Source: Candidatus Neomarinimicrobiota bacterium
GTDB taxonomy: Bacteria; Fidelibacterota; UBA8477; JABMPR01
Assembly (NCBI GenBank): GCA_034716895.1
Contig: JAYEKW010000109.1
Coordinates: forward strand, 1-38,409
Direction of reading: 5' to 3'
DNA: 38,409 nt
In this document: positions 38,130 to 38,409 of the stretch, one piece after another
Layout of the letters: each line of letters starts with the position of its first letter
How positions within the stretch are numbered: position 1 is the stretch's first letter
The notes under the pieces: model-generated
Told to the model about the DNA's origin: nothing
What the model saw: only the letters and a program-made list of their open reading frames with translations
Database searches by the model: none
Position numbers and translations under genes: made by a program

Positions 38130-38409
38130 ATGAATAAACCAGAAGTGATAAATCAGATTACTTTTATAATTTTACTTATTCTGAACCTCTTAATCGCCCC
38201 TGTTTATGCTGGTGTGACCGGAACCATAACGGGTCATGTTAACAATGGACTAACTGGCGAGAGTTTGCCCGGTGTTCAGGTCATCATCGATGGAAGCAAT
38301 CGAGGAGCTATCTGTGATGTTTCGGGTGTATTTTACATCGTAAACATCCCGCCAGGTAAATACGATCTACGATTTGAAATGATCGGCTATTCAAAAAAAG
38401 TGGTGATGG
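38130..38409 (+). CDS. Start of an outer-membrane receptor with carboxypeptidase-regulatory-like domain (partial)
   Basis: The ATG at 38130 opens a frame that runs off the window. Its 93 visible residues contain a signal peptide (about 1-27, ending VYA) and a carboxypeptidase-regulatory-like fold: TGTITGHVNNGLTGESLPGVQV, followed by GSNRGAICDVSGVFYIVNIPPGKYDLRFEMIGY. This domain usually precedes the plug of a TonB-dependent receptor in FCB bacteria. Whether a receptor barrel follows cannot be seen. About 170 non-coding bases separate it from the peptidase gene. Confidence 0.75.
   Translation, partial: MNKPEVINQITFIILLILNLLIAPVYAGVTGTITGHVNNGLTGESLPGVQVIIDGSNRGAICDVSGVFYIVNIPPGKYDLRFEMIGYSKKVVM

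Overview
The window is a chromosomal segment of a Gram-negative, double-membraned bacterium. Evidence for an outer membrane includes a large LptD/OstA-like protein, an outer-membrane barrel protein, lipoprotein signals and the start of a receptor with a carboxypeptidase-regulatory-like plug. An Rnf complex, gyrB/gyrA/recF/dnaN, and TTCGAC...GCTCA-type intergenic repeats fit an uncultured member of the Fibrobacterota-Chlorobiota-Bacteroidota (FCB) superphylum, perhaps Marinimicrobia-like. This placement is an inference from gene content; no rRNA is present to confirm it.

Layout. 143-5996 (minus): an rnf operon in the order rnfC-D-G-E-A-B followed by an RseC-family gene. A repeat-bearing gap lies between rnfA and rnfB. 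6285-7625 (minus): an exported DUF4139 protein. 7778-13660 (plus): rarA, lptD and upp. A strong hairpin follows upp. 13764-22317 (minus): eight tightly packed genes behind a recognisable sigma70-like promoter. 22587-24506 (minus): a NUDIX hydrolase, a methyltransferase and ssb, the last with its own promoter. 24710-33912 (minus): dnaN, recF, a DUF721/DciA-like gene, gyrB, gyrA, yggS, a DivIVA-like gene and a shortened purine-nucleoside-phosphorylase-like gene. 33913-34588 is a long divergent non-coding gap. 34589-37958 (plus): priA and a membrane-anchored MA-family peptidase. At 38130 a carboxypeptidase-regulatory-like/TonB-receptor-type gene runs off the end.

The most interesting region is 13764-22422. 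Its eight genes, in transcription order, encode: a FxLYD-type lipoprotein, a coiled-coil/TPR lipoprotein, a second coiled-coil/TPR exported protein, an outer-membrane beta-barrel with a coiled-coil/TPR tail, MotA, MotB, a FliF-like ring protein and FliG. The FliF-like protein keeps the ring-building/beta-collar portion and a FliG-binding-like C-terminus. It lacks the N-terminal ring-building motifs and inserts a coiled coil of about 180 residues before its transmembrane helix. No export apparatus, rod, hook, filament, FliM or FliN gene is present. I read this as a stripped-down flagellar-type rotary motor wired to an envelope-spanning assembly, possibly for gliding, envelope work or polymer movement. 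MotA carries the threonines of Na+-type stators, and Rnf, often a Na+ pump, is encoded in the same window, so a sodium-driven machine is plausible.
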